From assembly GCA_000697355.1 (NCBI GenBank), contig JNEN01001266.1, forward strand, positions 180,752 to 244,751: DNA of 64,000 nt, read 5' to 3'. The stretch is from Syncephalastrum monosporum B8922. Its lineage: Eukaryota > Mucoromycota > Mucoromycetes > Mucorales > Syncephalastraceae. This document shows positions 45,818 to 56,610 of the stretch, one piece after another; position 1 is the stretch's first letter, and each line of letters opens with the position of its first letter. The notes beneath the pieces were generated by a model, which saw only the letters and a program-made list of their open reading frames with translations, did no database searches and was not told the origin of the DNA. The position numbers and the translations under genes were made by a program.

Positions 45818-47850
45818 TTACCAAGCTTGATGCATGTATTTTTGCACTGCGGACAGCGCCTGGTATCGCACGTCTTGATCTTCGTGAGTCATCAGCTCCA
45901 TGATGCGCTGCTTTGCGCCAATATCTTGAAGGAATCTGTTCAAATTCAACACATGAGTATAAGGATCGCCCTTGGCAAAGTTCCACGGCTTACCTCTTGC
46001 CTCCCTTGGATGAATATTTGACATAATGACCCACGTCATTGGCTGCTATAGCAAGCACTTGAGTGCTTGTGGCTGTGCTCAGAATACGTGCAATAGATCT
46101 AACGGGAGGACAAGTCAGTCATATTCTATACGGGCAAGGATGGACGAACCTGAGGAGAGCGTAATTGTTCTCTTCCAGACGAGAGGCGTTCTCTTTCCAG
46201 AACAGCTCCGAGGTATGCGGTGGCGACCATTCCAACATGCCCGTCTCAACTTCGGATGCGTATTGCTCAAAAGTCCTACATCATTTTCTGTCAGCTTCAT
46301 CGTGGATGGCGGGTTGCTATGACGTACGTAAGACTCTGAAAGTTCTCCTGGAGCTTCTCTTTGATAAAATCAATGTCTTCCACGATATCGGTGTCGGACC
46401 ATTTACGCGTGCTGAGGTTCTCTGTGAAGGGCAAGAGCTTCACGACAAGCATAGCGGCCAGGTTATCCGCTGGCGCTTTCTCAACCAGGTTCTACATTCG
46501 CATGTTAGCAGGATGACAAGCGTTATCACAATGAGATAGATGAGCTTACACGCAACGTGGCAATAGATACACGAATGACCTTCTCTTTGATGGCACCCTT
46601 GGCGATACTGACCAGCTTGGGAATAATATCATATTGGCTAGGTTACACTCAGCGATCAGCTTCTAGCGGTGGGAAGGAAGGAAAGACATACCTGTTAATT
46701 TTGCTGGCAATGTCCTTTTCAAAGGTCAAGAGCCACAAGCAAAATATGATCTGGTATTGAAGTTGGGGGCTAGCAGAGCCCTTGTCGAGTTCCTGCACGA
46801 GGCTACATGAATATGGATGTCCAGTTAGTCAAAGGCAGTAGGCTCCACACGTGTTTTACTTACTGGCGCACAGCGTTCTGAGTGTTCCAGAAGGTGTTGC
46901 GGTGCTCACGCACGCCAAGGAGGGATTCGGTCTCCTGCACAGCGAGATCCATAATTTGAGGATTCGGGCTTGCGAGATGCATGGAAAGCCAGTTGCAGAG
47001 GGCAGTGACATCGGTCTGGGCAGGCGTAGGACTCAAACTGGATCGGGTCGGTGGGTGTCAGTGCTACGACGGCCAAACGAAAAAGAGGCATGGCTCTTAC
47101 CAAGACAATATGGTCAAGATCTTGCTCGCCTCTAGGTCAGTCAGCTCGTCACCCGAGCGGAGTGCCCTATGAAGTAAGACGAGTGTTCAGGATATATACA
47201 CTCTGGCGCCAAGGAAAAAAGAAAAAAGAGAAAAAGAAAAAAAAAGTAAAAGACCTACTTGATGAACGGTTCGTAAGGATAGTCGCTGTTCGTGGCTGTC
47301 AAGTTGTGGAAATACTTTGCATTGGATTCATCGCCTAATACGCGTGGGATAGAGTATACAAGATACCGGTCAGCCAAGGCTATGATGCCATTGATACCAT
47401 GCGAATGGTGTAGAAGATTACCGGACAAAATACTGTCAGCCAAGATACAGACATACTGGACGGTGTCGGGTTTCGACAGTTTCTCGAGCAAGTGGAGAAT
47501 GAGAGCAGCATAGGCATCACCCTTGCCGTGCACAGCCTGCTGAATCTGTTCCGAAGAGGCCTTATCGATGGCTTTTACAAGCTCGACCTGCTCGTGTGAC
47601 AAGAGATTGGCTCGCTCGTAGCCCTGCATTCAGAAAGAAGAGGGAGCATGAGCGTAAGCAAGAGCATGAGCATGAGCATGAGCGTGAGCGTGAGCACGAG
47701 TGTTAGCATGAGCACGCGTGGGTGTGGAAAAAAGAAGGCCGAGTCTGGATGAGTGTGTTTCTTTACCTCCCACAGAATGGAACGCTGTCGTGCTTGCGAT
47801 GCCTTTTTATCGAGGTAAGGGTTGGACACGAAAGCAAGAGGGACATCCAT
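45818..47850 (-). CDS. V-type proton ATPase subunit H (VMA13)
   Basis: Regulatory subunit of the V1 sector that couples ATP hydrolysis to proton pumping at the vacuole. Ten exons on the minus strand: 47767-47850, 47259-47623, 47101-47166, 46864-47037, 46692-46802, 46550-46637, 46328-46491, 46150-46275, 45994-46098, 45818-45935. They give 466 aa (yeast 478) with all phases consistent. Family blocks: [33 protein letters not shown] start, [48 protein letters not shown] and a C-terminus [13 protein letters not shown]. It is an armadillo/HEAT-like helical protein. Intron 1 contains a hexanucleotide minisatellite. Confidence 0.95.
47645..47715. repeat. Hexanucleotide minisatellite in VMA13 intron 1
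   Basis: About eleven tandem units of GAGCAT, GAGCGT and close variants on the plus strand. The array fills half of the 143-bp first intron (47624-47766) without touching splice sites. Confidence 0.88.
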
Positions 47851-49816
47851 GACCGAAAGCGATTGTCTAAGGAGAACGTCGGGTTTCAACTTACAGTGCC
47901 TCTCTTTTTGCTTCGCGATATACGCCCCGCTCGCTCGCCACCCCCAAGTCCGGCCTTTCCATTCAAATGGTATACAATTACTGTACCTGTACAATTCATG
48001 ATCCCTCTTCCTTTTTTTCTTTCTGATAGCTCGCTCCAGTGCTTACCTATCATCATCCCATTGTTTCCTACTTCGTTCTCTACTCGTTACAGTATGATCT
48101 CTTTATGGTTGCTACGGTATGCGCGCAGTAACAAGGATATGCTCGCGTGGACACACTTTAACACCTCAGAAGAAGCACACATTGCCGCCCACACATTTCA
48201 GCGATACGACTTACATGTACCGTGTGTAGAAATGGCTACTTGTGCATACGCCTATTTTACGCCAAGGTCGTAACACACCGCAGCATGTATACGCATTGCT
48301 GTAATACATGTCAACTTCAAGTGCGAGTGCATGAAAGAAACACGCAAGTGGATGGAGTCGTACATCAGTTGCTATAGCTGAGAGACACCTGTACATTATA
48401 TCACATGTTACATGTATGCATACGGGCTTGGATTACCATGCTGTTATCAAATGCTCTGTTGATTTTCTGGACAGTGGGATGAATGAGGGGTATCTCTTTC
48501 TTGAAAGAACTTGACACCAGTCTTCTTCGCCACGAGCATGCTTGTTATGCCTGTTATCCAATGATACGCGCAAAGTATATAATCACAAGTGAGGCTACTG
48601 ACACGCTCAACTCTCTTTCTTCTTACGAATTAATTGTAAATATATAGATACTTATCGCTGCGAGCATAAACTGAGATTAGATATCCTCCATATAACATCT
48701 GAAGAGATTCCTATCAAACAGCCATGCTTCCGCCTTCGATATAGTAAGCTCAATCAAGAAACATATGCATTCAAGAACACATTAAATCAATGCTGTTAGC
48801 TGAGTTGTCCACATCTTGCATATCCTCTCCTTTCACTTCGCCGTTCGCTTTCGTCTCAGCTGCACAGCCAGTACATTCAAGGTTTCATACTTAATATCAG
48901 GTTGCTCAATGGCATTGTACTTGCTCTTACCATATGTGCTTTAATTTATTGCTATAACGTTTGTGATATATATCCCCAATCACAGCATTACTATTTAGCT
49001 CGCAATATTTATACTATTTTTTATAGAGCGTAGTAGCGAGCAACTGTAATGATACATAATCATCGATCTGCCAACCATAGAATATTTCTCCTCGAGGGAT
49101 GGACAATTCTGTCACCTCTCTTGGCCAAACTGACCTCTCTACATGTATACGTATCTACTATTTTGACTTGGAACAACGAAGGACTTGGAGCTCCACTTCA
49201 AGGATGATATATAGCCATATAGCTAATATTATGAACGTGTGCTACTTATTAAATGGAGGGCTGCAACGTTTCGCTTTTTTTACGAGGACCACTAAGGTAA
49301 GAACACTAGAAACGAGTCCTACCGATGCATGCCTAGCATACATTCCGACACACAAGTTCTACATGTGAGCAGCTTGTACTATAAACTATCTCGGTCATAA
49401 TAGTAGCAGTTCATCTGCAGCTACTGCGGATGTTCTATTTCTCTGGACGCATCGTGCATGCAGGTTGATATGCAGCAGCTCTCGTTTAACTCACGTGATT
49501 TTCAGCCCCATACCTCTCTCCGAGGCAGTGCAGTTCCATAATAAGCTTCTTGTCCAGACACTATATCTCTTATGGGCATAGGGTGATACACACAGATCAT
49601 TAGTGTGGCTAATTTGATAGGCAGGCGCATTATAATAATGTATTTAGCCGCCAAGAAGCATGCACGGAGTGCACGAAAGGTGATGCCGAACTCTGTACAT
49701 CCTGTGGCATGTTACACATGAGGTATTTTTGAGAGCCGATGGCTTTTTCTGAACGGAAACCCGGCAAAGCTGCTTCTTTCCTTCTTTCAACTAAACTATT
49801 TACGAAGTACAGAATC
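47851..49816. other. Divergent intergenic region, no gene seen
   Basis: About 2 kb between VMA13 and the lectin-fold gene. The left part overlaps an open frame that is antisense to VMA13 exon 1 and is rejected. The rest is AT-rich with no coherent exons, RNA genes or repeats. Confidence 0.45.
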
Positions 49817-50748
49817 ATGAGCGGTTTCCCTGCCAGCGGCTACTTTTACATCAAGTCTCGAAAGAACGGCCTTGTGCTCGATGTCTATGACGGTGCCACC
49901 AAGGTAAGACGAGATAGGAGCAGTCTTCTATTCCGGGATGGTAGAAGAACCGAGGGACACTCATCTCGTGTTTTCTTTCTTCTTTTTCTTGCGCGCGGTG
50001 CACCAGGTCGATGCAAACATTATTGTTTGGGAGCAGGTAATGTTATGATATCCTCTTTAAATGCGCTCACATGTTGAAACTGAACGTACCCATATCTTGT
50101 AGAAAGGCGCAGACGACAACGAAAACCAGGTAAGCAATTGGATCTTTCACCCATAATTTTTGGCATGTTGCACATGTTGACGTGTTCTATAAAAAAGCTT
50201 TGGAGCTATGACGATGGTTTCCTGACCAACAAGAAGTCGGGCATGGGTAAGAATCTATATAACATATGCACATGGAGACTGACGCCTACTGTCCTGCTCA
50301 ACAGTTTTGGATATCCGTGGAGGTAAAGTTGGCAGCTTGTTGTGGAAAATGCATGCGAATTCGGGAGTGGGGCTGAAACGCGTGTCCAGGTGATCTGAAG
50401 GCGGACAAGGAGATTGTCCAGTATGACCGCAAATTGACCCAGTACGTCTTGATACATACAAGCTATGCATATACCAAAGAAAAACAATGACTTATGAGCG
50501 CGTCATACAGGACTCTGAACCAACGCTTCGGATACCGCGACGGCTACATTTACATGCGCGCTGATCCTCGCCTTGTTCTTGACATCAAGGTATTATTTAT
50601 ATAGGCAACATCTGAAATGCATGCTTACGAAGAGGTGGCGGTGGTCTAGGGTGATGATAAGGATAAGGGTACCAAGGTGATTCTGTACCAGCGCAAGTCG
50701 GACGACAACGAGAACCAGCAATGGGTGATCGAGCCCTTTGAGGCGTAA
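49817..50748 (+). CDS. Small R-type (ricin-B-like) beta-trefoil lectin-fold protein
   Basis: Eight exons (49817-49903, 50007-50036, 50103-50129, 50198-50246, 50305-50322, 50390-50441, 50511-50589, 50650-50748) give 146 aa with every junction in phase. Repeated elements YFYIKSRKNGLVLDVYDG, LWSYDDGFLTNKKSGMVLDIRGG and YIYMRADPRLVLDIKG show the threefold internal repeat of a beta-trefoil. ENQLW and ENQQWVIE near the end of repeats correspond to the QxW motif of the ricin-B/RICIN fold. Only the sugar-binding fold is present; there is no toxin A-chain or other catalytic domain and no signal peptide, so it is probably an intracellular lectin or binding protein. Exons are exceptionally small (18 to 99 nt). 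Confidence 0.85.
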
Positions 50749-51196
50749 TTAAAGCTAAATAAAGGAACAAGACGGAATATTGATAGTCGCCCATGTGGAA
50801 GATCGACATCGTGCATTATGGAATAAACAAAACAGACGCGCAACCGATTGCAGCGCACAGACGCCACAGGAAGGACGGGTATTCTAGCGAGTGGATCAAG
50901 CCAAAAGGTCAAAGAAAGTCTAGAAAAAGGTCCACAGACATTTAACGAAGAAAAAAAAATAAGCGGTATTTACATGCATGCTCGAAGATAGTTTTGTGAG
51001 TGTGTGAGAGTGTGTTTGTATGGGTGATGTGGGCGTGATCGAGAAGAGGTGGAGGGATAAAAATGAGAAAAGGAAATAAGAGGGGCGACACGGTAGGAAA
51101 GGAAGATCAAGTAAGAGGGAAGCGAGCGGTATGAGAGTCCGGAAAGAGTTTAAAAGAGAATAAGAGGTATGGCTGGCTTCATAGAGTCGAGTCCTT
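50749..51196. other. Intergenic between convergent lectin-fold and ORMDL genes
   Basis: About 450 bp of 3' flanking sequence from two convergent genes. No further feature is seen. Confidence 0.5.
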
Positions 51197-51884
51197 TCAA
51201 TCGTCGTCGACATGGTCGATTTTACCGATGCCGAATATGCGCACGCGATGCATGACGGGGAGTTTGGCAACCAGAACGAGTAATAAGGGCGCAAAGTTAA
51301 TGATGAGGAGCAGGACGTCGTAGTGGGTGTAGTGTGTGCTTAAGATGAATCTATAATTCAATAAAAATTAAAAAGTAATGAGTGTTAGTATATAGATGGA
51401 AAGGCAGCACGTCTCCCACTTACAGAGCTATGGGGACAAAGGTGAAGAATTTACGGGTCGCGGTGAACTGGACGCCCCCGTCGATCTGTTCCCACAACGT
51501 CAAGCCGTCGTAAGCGCCCTGGTGGTTTTCAAAGGGGATGCCTTGTACCCAGTGGAACATGATGTATTGGCCCTAAGAATAGCTTATATAAGCACGTGGG
51601 CCCATCAAGACGGCGTTTCACATACAATGTTAAAAGTCAGGTTGGTCAAGGTCCAGCTTGCCTCTGGCGAAATGAAAGGAATGACCGAGAAGAGGGTTTT
51701 CAGGAGCACGATAATGAAGAGGGTCGTCGCCCAAGCACCTATCAACAGAGGACATGGATAAGCAAGATTGCATAGACCAAGAGATGAATGCAATGCCTTT
51801 GTAGTTGACCCAGGACGAGTTAAAGTTGGGCATAGAGCTTTGATCGAGGGTCATGTAAGCCTTCTTCTCCTTGATGCTCGACAT
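51197..51884 (-). CDS. ORMDL/Orm family protein
   Basis: Endoplasmic-reticulum membrane regulator that restrains serine palmitoyltransferase and sets sphingolipid synthesis. Four exons on the minus strand (51797-51884, 51626-51738, 51424-51572, 51197-51350) give 167 aa, close to human ORMDLs (153) and shorter than yeast Orm1/2 because the N-terminal regulatory extension is brief. Conserved blocks: [41 protein letters not shown] and [22 protein letters not shown]. Four hydrophobic segments are visible. The Ser-rich N-terminal region phosphorylated in yeast Orm proteins is mostly missing. Intron 1 starts with GC (GCATTG), the only donor that restores the WVNYKGAW junction. A TATTTATA element about 40 bp upstream on the minus strand is a plausible TATA box. 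Confidence 0.93.
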
Positions 51885-53251
51885 GATGAAATGAGTTGAA
51901 GACGGGAAAAGGAAAGAAAAAGAGATATAAATAGCCCAAGTGGATCTAGAATAGACGTTTTGAGCGAAAGGAGGAAACACTCAAGACGGGTTCGTTTGCA
52001 GTATAAGAAGAGAAAGACGCTTTCGAGTTGCCAAGGTGATAGCAGCCCACCCCACCACCAACCAAACCCCGAGTTCACCCTGATTGGCTGGCCACCTAGC
52101 CCAGCCCATTCGCCACACTCAATCCACATTCCCAGCCAACAGGTTGAGGCCACGCTTCCGGTATCCATTGTTGTTGTATGCCCTATGATATTGCGATAAA
52201 CATAGGCATTCCCTTGTTTCCCTTTTGTTTTTATTCAAATTAAAAAAAAAATAACAATCCATGCAGGTTCGATTGCATAAGACATGAATGCTTCTGTATT
52301 TTTTTTATATTATCTGATCATTCACGTTTAAACAAAACAACCGGCGCAAAAAGCAAGACGCGGGGAAACTTCGGCAAAATATTGACTGTGTCTGGCATAC
52401 ATATCACGTCCCGCTCGTGTCGGCGACCAGGTCCGTTTCCATCCTCAACTGTTTTGGGCTCCCTGACTCATTCATGAATCACCCAAAGTTTCCACAAAGG
52501 TCCGGAGAGCCATTTTATCCGTCCGTGACAAGATATAAACATCCAATCTCGCTACGACACGCGTAATAATGGCCTTTTGGATGGAAGCCGTCAAAACCCT
52601 CTCGGACTGCTTACTCTGCCGCAGCTGAGATTCCCTATATGAACAAAGTTTTACCGCACATATATTTTTACAAGTGATAATGCAGAATCCACAGGCTCGT
52701 TTTCTCGTGTATGAAGTGCCTTAAAAGAATACCACGGATACAAAGATGGATACCGATGTGAAGACATACCACTCTAACAATATACTAGCTGCACCACGTG
52801 GAACTGAAGAGAGTCCTTTTGAAATTATAAAGACGCGCAGAGCAGTGATGCTATGCAGTATGTACAATAGTACGAGAGGGTTCAGTGTCGCCCATCCTGT
52901 GCACAAGGCTCACCGCGGATATCGGATACTGATGCAGAACTTAATACAATCCCCTAAGGATACCTGCACCCCCGTCTGTTGAGCAACGTACAATGTGCAC
53001 GTGTACAATTTTTTTTTTTTTTTTGCCGCTTCATGGTATAAAACGTCGTGCCTTCGTTTGCTGTGGTATAGAGACTTGGTTTGTTGTGTCTGGTATTTAA
53101 TAAAAAGCTAAAAAAAAAATCGTCTTCACTCAGTGAAAAAGGATATGACTACATAAACAAAGTTGGACGTGTTTTAATGGAATCATCCAAAGGAAATAGA
53201 AAAGAGTTCATAGAAAACGCAAGCTAAATAAATGCTGCTGTGAGGTTTGTT
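51885..53251. other. Intergenic, ORMDL upstream region and beyond
   Basis: About 1.37 kb. The left portion (to about 52200) is GC-richer and likely the ORMDL promoter; the rest is AT-rich. Short frames present have no family likeness. A T16 homopolymer lies near 53009-53024. Confidence 0.45.
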
Positions 53252-53653
53252 TTAATTCTCAAAAATAATTTGGCGTTCATACATCTGCAGTAACTTTTTA
53301 GGACAGCGTCGGCGGATCAGCTCAAACGGATACATGGCTCGTATGCTGTCATCCCAGCGCACGATCCCGAAAAGACCGTTTGCCTCGGCAACGGTGTTTT
53401 CAACGCACTGGACATGGAGGGTCCAGTCGTAGTCCAGGCTGGTTCTGTAGTCGACGTCGCAGATCAAGGTCTGCGGGGCTGTCAAAGGCGGTTGGGTCTG
53501 AGGCGGATGGTCTTTGCGACGTGCCTTGATGCATCCACGACAGGTGTCTGGATCATGTCTGGGCGCGTTGAGGTCACGAAGTCGGCGTTTCTCTGCGTCT
53601 TTCGGTGGACGGCCCTGAGGCCGCCTGATATGCCGATATTTCTTTCTCCCCAT
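53252..53653 (-). CDS. AT-hook protein with chromo-shadow-like domain
   Basis: A single-exon frame of 133 codons from the MGRKKY Met; the frame stays open upstream to 53803, but that part looks like leader sequence. The N-terminus is very basic with an AT-hook-like RRPQGRPPKD (minor-groove binding) and a CxxC pair (DTCRGC). The last 75 residues (CDVDYRTSLDYDW to the end) align by eye with chromo-shadow domains: GLFGIVRWDDS, then CPKKLLQMYERQIIFE corresponds to the CPQ-VI-FYE-RL ending of HP1. No chromodomain precedes it. This suggests a chromatin-associated protein; the fold assignment is by eye and moderate. Confidence 0.6.
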   Translation of the reverse strand: MGRKKYRHIRRPQGRPPKDAEKRRLRDLNAPRHDPDTCRGCIKARRKDHPPQTQPPLTAPQTLICDVDYRTSLDYDWTLHVQCVENTVAEANGLFGIVRWDDSIRAMYPFELIRRRCPKKLLQMYERQIIFEN

Positions 53654-54072
53654 GCGAAGTGCAGAAAAGAAGAGAAAGAGAGAACTCGTTTCGGGACTGG
53701 CAAAGACTGTAACACGAGGCCCAGTCGTGCGTCTCTCTCTCTCTGGACAGTGTGTCCAGTCCTTGCTTGTCGCCATGAGCACACGCACAGTACTATGAAG
53801 CAAAGATCATCGCCCCTCTTTCGTTATCGGCGCATTCTTCACAAGCATAGACTCCTGTGAGAAGTATGCCGAGTATACCCAGTGTACAGAAGAAGAAGGC
53901 GGGGCGTACCTTGAGCGGGAAAGTGCATGATTTTGCAAGCGTGCGGCCCCGGCCAGACAGGCTTGACCGGCCGTCGCGCGGTCACACAAACATACACACG
54001 CTCCAGCATTTTCAGCCGCTCTCGCACTGTATTCTTTTTTGATATATACTGTATATTTCTAGAGCAGACACC
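53654..54072. other. Divergent promoter region (chromo-shadow-like and LAP genes)
   Basis: About 420 bp between divergent genes. TATATACTGTATATTT at about 54042-54057, roughly 20-30 bp before the aminopeptidase ATG, is a candidate TATA element though unusually close. No other feature is seen. Confidence 0.4.
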
Positions 54073-56072
54073 ATGGTGCGCATGCTCTTTGCCGGCTCAC
54101 CCAACCTGTTCGCGGCCCGCCATTGCCTCAAGACCCACCTGAACCGCGCCCACGTGCGTCATTTCTCCAATCCCCAAAAGTACGATGGCCTTGTTTTGGG
54201 TGCGTACACCGACCACGCCAAAGTGACGCTCGCCGGCACGCGTGGGGTGTCCGACGCGACGCAGTCCTCTCTGCTGCAGCAGCTGGAGGTGTCCCATTTC
54301 AAAAAGGCAGGCGATGTGCGCGTGCTGTACAATCTCGGAGGCGTGGCCCAGGTCGCGGTCGTCTCGCTCGGTGAAGAGCCCAAGTCTCCGTCGGAGGCCG
54401 TCCGGCTGGAGACCGCTCGTCGCGCGGTAGAGTCCATTGTCTTGTCAGATAAAAAGATGTCGTTTCTGATGGCTATGTTTGCGGTAGACTTCGCTGGGCA
54501 TCCATGCCCTCAAGAAGCAGGGCGTGAAGAAGGTGGGCGTCGATGTGTCGGTGAGCCCGCAGGGAGCCGCCGAAGGTGCCGTCCTCGCCCAGTTCTCGTT
54601 TGACAAGCTCAAGAACGCCAAGGATCGCAGCCCCGAGATCCAGGTCGGCCCTTTTGGCGAAGCCTCCACCGAGTGGGAGCATGGTGAAATCTATGGCACC
54701 TCCCAAAGTGAGTAGCGTCCCACCCCCGTATGCCATGCCCGCCTCGTCCTTCAGCGTCTTACCCTATCACACACAGATCTGGCAAGAATGCTCATGACCA
54801 CGCCCGGTAACCTGATGACGCCCAAGCTCTTTTCGGAAGAAGTGGCCTATCTCTTGGCCGGCCTGGAAAACACCGAGGTCATTGTGCGCGATGAGGAGTG
54901 GGCGGCCCGCCAAAAGATGAATGCCTTTATGGCGGTCGCTAAGGGCAGGTGAGCCGTCTTTTGCGTTCGGATGAGAAGCGCACGCACTGATGGATGATGA
55001 CTTTCTCCCTTTGCAGCAAGGAACCTCTCCGCTTTCTCGAGATCCACTACCGCGGTGCAGACGAAGGCAAGAAGCCGCATGGCCTGGTCGGCAAAGGCAA
55101 GTGGGATTCGGAATCGTCATGTTAAGGACAATAAGCTAACGCGGCTGCTCTCCTATAGGAGTCACATTTGATTCGTATGGAATACGCAAGATCAGCGTTA
55201 CGCGCATGGGGGAAAAGGGATTGAACTGACACTGCATGTTGAATAGGGGAGGTATCTCGATCAAACCATCGAACAACATGGCCCTGATGAAAGGCGACAT
55301 GGGCGGTGCGGCGACGGTGGTGGGTGCGTTGTACGGTATCAGCAAGCTGGCCCTGCCCGTCAACGTGGTGGCCTGCGTGCCGCTCTGCGAGAACATGCCC
55401 GACGGCGGTGCGACCAAGCCAGGCGACGTCGTGCGTGGCATGAATGGCAAGTCCATCGAAGTAGTCGACACCGATGCCGAGGGCCGCTTGATCCTGGTAA
55501 GCCCGCCTTTTCATGTCGATCCTTTTTTTTTCTACTTTTTTTTTTCTTGTTTTTATTAATCATGGGGTGGTTCAGGCCGATGCGCTGTACTATCTGAGCT
55601 CCAAGTTCGAGCCCAAGAGCCTGATTGATCTGGCGACGCTGACAGGCGCGATGGACGTGGCACTGGGCAACGTGTTTGCGGGTGTGTTCACCAACTCGGA
55701 TGTCATGTGGCAGCAGCTGGAATCGGCGGGCCAGCAGGTGTCGGACCCGTTCTGGCGCATGCCCCTCCACGATGGGTACCTCAAGGAAATGAAGGAGTCG
55801 CAGGTGGCGGACCTGAATAACCTGGGCAAGGGCCGATCGGGTGGTGCCTGCTCGGCTGCGGCCTTCCTGAAGGAATTCGTGGCAGAGCAGGCCGAGGCAT
55901 GGGCGCACATTGATATCGCGGGCGTCATGGACAGCCAGAGCACGGACGGGTATCACATCAAGGGCATGAGTGGTACGTCATATAAAGGAATAATGGGATT
56001 TTTAATTGATGCATCCTCATGATAGGCCGACCCACGCGATCCTTGATTGAGTACTTGAAACAGGCGGTCTAA
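54073..56072 (+). CDS. Leucine aminopeptidase, M17 family
   Basis: Zinc/manganese exopeptidase releasing N-terminal residues. Eight exons (54073-54426, 54488-54707, 54777-54948, 55017-55096, 55159-55174, 55247-55496, 55576-55972, 56026-56072) give 511 aa in frame. The catalytic domain has the family's metal-binding lysine/aspartate blocks: VGKGVTFDSGGISIKPS, MKGDMGGAA and DTDAEGRL (the NTDAEGR motif), then LIDLATLTGAMDVALG. The N-terminus (MVRMLFAGSPNLFAARHCLK...) is Arg/His-rich without acids for about 33 residues, suggesting mitochondrial import. The intron after exon 4 begins GCAAGT, a GC-AG intron. Exon 5 is a 16-nt micro-exon encoding GVTFDS in the active-site loop. Confidence 0.94.
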
Positions 56073-56610
56073 ACGAGAAACAAAAAAAAAAAAACCAGGG
56101 CAGAGAGACAAGACACACGAGCAATAAAGAACTTGTCATTTCGCCATTTCTCTTGTGTTACGTTGCCGCGGGTAACACATGGTTATTTTTTTGCGGACCC
56201 AATTCAGCGTAGGTCCTTATAAATAAAGAAATAAATAAGCAGACAACAGAAAGAGGACGGGCAGGGGAAGGGCGATGCGTGCATGTGTGTGGCAAGCTGA
56301 AATGAAGAAGGGGCGCCCACAGGGGATTGGAAATGAGTGCATAGAAGAATCGAGTGCGTTACTGGAATGAAGAGAAAAGGGTGATATACAAACAACGGAC
56401 GTGTGTGTGTGTGTAGGCACAGAATGCCCCAGATCGCCCATCATCAGCCCATAAGTGCTACACAAGAGAGCAACATGCCCGCGATAGCCGTTTTCAGCGT
56501 ATAGTTTATTTGCCTCTCTCTCTCTCCCACTTTCTGTGTCTCTTTTCTTCTCTCTTCTTCTCTTTCCCTTTCTTCATTTCCATACTTTCCTGCGTCTTTT
56601 GTTTGTGACC
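56073..56610. other. Intergenic, septin upstream region
   Basis: About 540 bp with a T/C-rich stretch (56510-56600) immediately before the septin ATG, typical of a pyrimidine-rich leader. No gene is seen. Confidence 0.5.

Noticed and set aside
47645..47715. CRISPR-like array
   Set aside because: Six-base tandem units without spacers inside a eukaryotic intron.
47722..48273. 183-codon plus-strand frame upstream of VMA13
   Set aside because: Begins antisense to VMA13 exon 1, has no recognisable domain and irregular composition.
49817..50748. Ricin-like toxin
   Set aside because: Only the beta-trefoil fold is present; there is no ribosome-inactivating A-chain domain, signal peptide or other toxic domain.
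52260..52290. tRNA B-box-like GGTTCGATTG
   Set aside because: No A box, acceptor stem or T-arm pairing around it.
55360..55956. 198-codon frame on the minus strand
   Set aside because: Antisense to leucine aminopeptidase exons 6 and 7.
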